This document shows, in pieces, positions 61,804 through 64,000 of a stretch of 64,000 nucleotides of DNA. The stretch comes from Meiothermus sp. (GTDB taxonomy: Bacteria; Deinococcota; Deinococci; Deinococcales; Thermaceae): positions 124,001 through 188,000 of the forward strand of contig NZ_BPIK01000002.1 of NCBI RefSeq assembly GCF_026004075.1, written 5' to 3'. Numbering within the stretch: position 1 is the stretch's first letter; each line of letters starts with the position of its first letter. Position numbers and translations under genes: made by a program. Under the pieces are notes generated by a model. That model made no database searches and was not told where the DNA came from. It saw only the letters and a program-made list of their open reading frames with translations.

Positions 61804-63096
61804 CTACTCGTACCTGAGCGACTCCACCGGGTCGAGCCGGGCCGCCCTCGAGGCCGGGTAAAAGCCGAAGAACACCCCCACCGCCACCGAGAAGACAAAG
61901 GCCAGCACCATGCTAAAGGGGTCGAAGACCGGTGTCACCCGCAGCAGTTGCCCCACACTGCCGGCCATGGCCAGACCCAAAAAGATGCCCAGAATGCCGC
62001 CCCCCACCGAGAGCACCACCGACTCCACCAAAAACTGGGTCAGGATGTCGCGGGGCTTGGCCCCCAGGGCCTTGCGGATGCCAATCTCGCGGGTGCGCTC
62101 GGTCACCGAGACCAGCATGATGTTCATGATGCCGATGCCCCCCACCAGCAGGCTAATCCCGGCCACCCCGCCCAGGAATAGGGTCATGGTCTGGGTTACC
62201 TGGTTGACCGAGGCCAGCGCGTCGGCCTGGTTCTGCACACTGAAGTCGTACTCGCTGGGGTCGGTCACTTTGCGGCGCTGGGCCATAAAGTCGGTGAGTT
62301 CCTGCTGCAAGCGGCTGAGTGAGTCCTTGTCGGGAGCCTGCACATAGATGGCATTTACCCTGGGCTCGCCGGTGCTGCTGCGCGAGAGGCGTTGGAGGTA
62401 GGTCGAGAGCGGCACCATCACCTGGTAGTTGGGGCTGGCAAAGCCGGAGTCGCCCTTGTCGGGCAGCACCCCCACCACCGTAAAGGAGATGCCGGCGATG
62501 CGGATACGCTGCCCCAGGGGATCCTGGCCGCCGAACAGGTCCTGGGCGATGCCATACCCAATCACCGCCACCCGGCGGCGGCTTTGCAGGTCGGCCTCGC
62601 TAAAGAAGCTGCCCTGGGCGGGCTGGGCGTTGCGCACGCTGGCGTAGTCGGGCCAGGTGCCAATCACGGTGACGTTGAGGTTGTTGGCCCCCACCTTGAC
62701 CTGCTGGTTGCTTTGCAGGGCCGGTGCCACACCGGCCAGGCGATCCGCGAAGGCCGATTTCACCGCTTCGGCGTCGGCCAGGGTGATGGTCTGGGGACCT
62801 CCAAAGCGCACCAGGCCAAAGCCCCCGCCCCGCCCCCCGGTGTTGCTGCCGATGGTGAGCAGGTTGGTGCCCAGGCTTTGCAGGCTGCGGGTGATGTTGG
62901 CCGTGGAACCCTGCCCCACCATGGTCAGGGCCACCACCGCCGCCACCCCGATAATCACCCCCAAGGTGGTGAGCACCGAGCGCAAAGGGTTGCCCAGAAT
63001 GGCCCGCCAGGCAATGCGGAACACCTGCCAGAGGTTCATGCCGGCTGCGTGCGAACGCACTTTTTTGGGTGCTTGCGTCGCTATGGATGCGCTCAT
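61804..63096 (-). CDS. macB: MacB-type ABC permease
   Basis: This is 430 aa. The N-terminal helix after GNPLRSVLTTLGVIIGVAAVVALTMVGQG carries the MacB motif. A periplasmic domain follows with VTVIGTWPDYASVRNAQPAQGSFFSE and RVAVIGYGIAQDLFGGQDPLGQRIRI. Three C-terminal helices include VSVTERTREIGIRKALGAKPRDILTQFLVESVVLSVGGG. It extrudes macrolide-like compounds, peptides or lipids with the ATPase and adaptor upstream. It overlaps the ATPase gene by 4 nt. Confidence 0.92.
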   Translation of the reverse strand: MSASIATQAPKKVRSHAAGMNLWQVFRIAWRAILGNPLRSVLTTLGVIIGVAAVVALTMVGQGSTANITRSLQSLGTNLLTIGSNTGGRGGGFGLVRFGGPQTITLADAEAVKSAFADRLAGVAPALQSNQQVKVGANNLNVTVIGTWPDYASVRNAQPAQGSFFSEADLQSRRRVAVIGYGIAQDLFGGQDPLGQRIRIAGISFTVVGVLPDKGDSGFASPNYQVMVPLSTYLQRLSRSSTGEPRVNAIYVQAPDKDSLSRLQQELTDFMAQRRKVTDPSEYDFSVQNQADALASVNQVTQTMTLFLGGVAGISLLVGGIGIMNIMLVSVTERTREIGIRKALGAKPRDILTQFLVESVVLSVGGGILGIFLGLAMAGSVGQLLRVTPVFDPFSMVLAFVFSVAVGVFFGFYPASRAARLDPVESLRYE

Positions 63097-63806
63097 GCCA
63101 CACCTCCTACAGCCCGTTTGCGGTGGGGGTTGGGGCCGTCGGACTCGATCTGCCCGTCCCGGATGCGCACGATGCGCCCGGTGTACTCGGCGATATCGGC
63201 CTCGTGGGTCACGATAATCACGCAGGTGCCCTCGTCGTTGAGCTCCTGGAACAGCCGCATCACCTCGGCGGCGGTTTTGGAGTCGAGGTTGCCGGTCGGC
63301 TCGTCGGCCAGCAGGATGGAGGGGCGCATGGTCAGGGCCCGGGCGATGGCCACCCGCTGCTTCTGGCCGCCCGAAAGCTGGGAGGGCAGGTTCTTGAGCT
63401 TGTCGCCCAGGCCCACTTTTTGCAGCACCTCGAGGGCGCGCTCCCGCCGTTCGTGGGGGCTATAACCGGCGTAGGTAAGAGGAACCTCCACGTTCTCCAG
63501 CACATTCAGGCGCGGCAACAGGTGAAAAGCCTGGAAAACAAAGCCGATCTCCTGGTTGCGCACCTCGGCCCGCTCGTTTTCGGTCAGGGTGGTGACGTCC
63601 CGCCCGGCTAAAACATAGCGCCCCTCGGTGGGCCGGTCGAGCAGGCCGATAATCTGCATCAGGGTGGTTTTGCCCGAACCCGAAGGCCCCATCAGGGCCA
63701 CCATCTCGCCCTGGCGAATCTCCAGCGAAACGCCCTTGAGGGCCTCGAACTCGAGCGCCCCGCTTTTGTACACCTTGCGCACCTGGTGGAGGGCCACCAC
63801 CGTCAC
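63093..63806 (-). CDS. MacB-type ABC ATPase
   Basis: This is 237 aa. [28 protein letters not shown] is Walker [43 protein letters not shown] is signature and Walker B, and VTHEADIAEYTGRIVRIRDG is the switch region. GTG 63806 overlaps the adaptor stop by 4 nt (GTGA). Unlike E. coli MacB, ATPase and permease are separate polypeptides here. Confidence 0.92.
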   Translation of the reverse strand: MTVVALHQVRKVYKSGALEFEALKGVSLEIRQGEMVALMGPSGSGKTTLMQIIGLLDRPTEGRYVLAGRDVTTLTENERAEVRNQEIGFVFQAFHLLPRLNVLENVEVPLTYAGYSPHERRERALEVLQKVGLGDKLKNLPSQLSGGQKQRVAIARALTMRPSILLADEPTGNLDSKTAAEVMRLFQELNDEGTCVIIVTHEADIAEYTGRIVRIRDGQIESDGPNPHRKRAVGGVA

Positions 63807-64000
63807 CGGCCACCTCCGATAGGCAGGCGCAGGCCGCCCTGGCCGCTGGAGTTGTTGGAGGTGGGCTGTACCCGGCTGGGCAGCACCACGGTCTGGCGCG
63901 GCTCGAGGCCCTCTAATATCACCTGGTTCACCCCGTCGTCGGGCCCCAGCACCACCCGCACGGTCTCCCTGCTGCCGTCGGGTTGCAACACGTCCACATA
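63803..64000 (-). CDS. MacA/HlyD-type membrane fusion protein, C-terminal part (runs off right edge)
   Basis: The frame stays open to the window end. VDVLQPDGSRETVRVVLGPDDGVNQVILEGLEPRQTVVLPSR is the beta-barrel/membrane-proximal domain of RND/MacA adaptors (PxGxxxxxxVxxGxxxxxxxEIxxGLxxGxxVV). The tail GLRLPIGGG is short. It is the first visible gene of the adaptor-ATPase-permease operon. Confidence 0.8.
   Translation of the reverse strand, partial: YVDVLQPDGSRETVRVVLGPDDGVNQVILEGLEPRQTVVLPSRVQPTSNNSSGQGGLRLPIGGGR

Overview
The window looks like chromosomal DNA of a Meiothermus/Thermus-type bacterium (Deinococcota). The evidence is high GC, a proline dehydrogenase of Thermus length (307 aa), a family-5 Fe-S uracil-DNA glycosylase (UDGb), the rpmH-rnpA-yidD-yidC-jag block, many starts with a TANNNT -10 box a few bases upstream (leaderless or very short leaders), and a striking excess of the hexamer CTCGAG. 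No rRNA, tRNA or CRISPR array was seen.

Layout. 1-0.35 kb: 3' end of an IS256-family element that has landed in a small hairpin repeat (REP/MITE-like); three more copies lie at 41.5, 45.4 and 55.8 kb. 0.36-10 kb: PaaX-type regulator, MATE exporter, omega-aminotransferase, FolC, a BatA-like VWA gene interrupted by an in-frame amber codon, nitronate monooxygenase-like protein, UDGb, aquaporin, HD protein. 10-13.3 kb: proline catabolic operon (FadR-type GntR regulator, ProDH, P5C dehydrogenase). 13.4-24.2 kb: MetK, serine hydrolase, GabT-like/dehydratase/PotD/GNAT operon, a lone MNT antitoxin-like gene, amidohydrolase, AAC(6')-like GNAT, a further class III aminotransferase.

24.3-29.8 kb is an accessory island with fewer CTCGAG sites. 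It holds three paralogous small lipoproteins of a family I do not recognise (GxC...CLPD...ASxP), a large lipoprotein that may be a papain-like peptidase, a truncated duplicate of it, and an unknown 353-aa protein. Both peptidase copies begin in a heptanucleotide repeat that could switch reading frame.

29.9-45.9 kb: FAD oxidoreductase carrying the same 15-bp palindromic operator as the proline operon; Abi (HEPN) gene whose ribosome-binding site sits in a hairpin; putrescine/GABA genes (aminobutyraldehyde dehydrogenase, PotABCD, succinate-semialdehyde dehydrogenase), LysR, M23 peptidase; a MarR-controlled MFS exporter with an approximately 400-residue repeat/coiled-coil insertion before its last membrane helix; a DUF59/MIP18 protein. 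45.9-53.2 kb: livG-acyl-CoA ligase-livH-livM-livJ-livF operon behind a strong promoter overlapping a TetR/PaaR-like palindrome. 53.2-58.3 kb: rpmH-rnpA-yidD-yidC-jag-prmC-suhB. 58.3-64 kb: a candidate structured RNA, a LolCDE/MacB-type ABC pair, LOG protein, and a MacAB-type operon running off the edge.

Taken together the core genes describe a thermophile that takes up and degrades polyamines, proline, branched-chain or aromatic acids. A route putrescine -> 4-aminobutyraldehyde -> GABA -> succinate semialdehyde -> succinate can be assembled from four scattered genes in this window.
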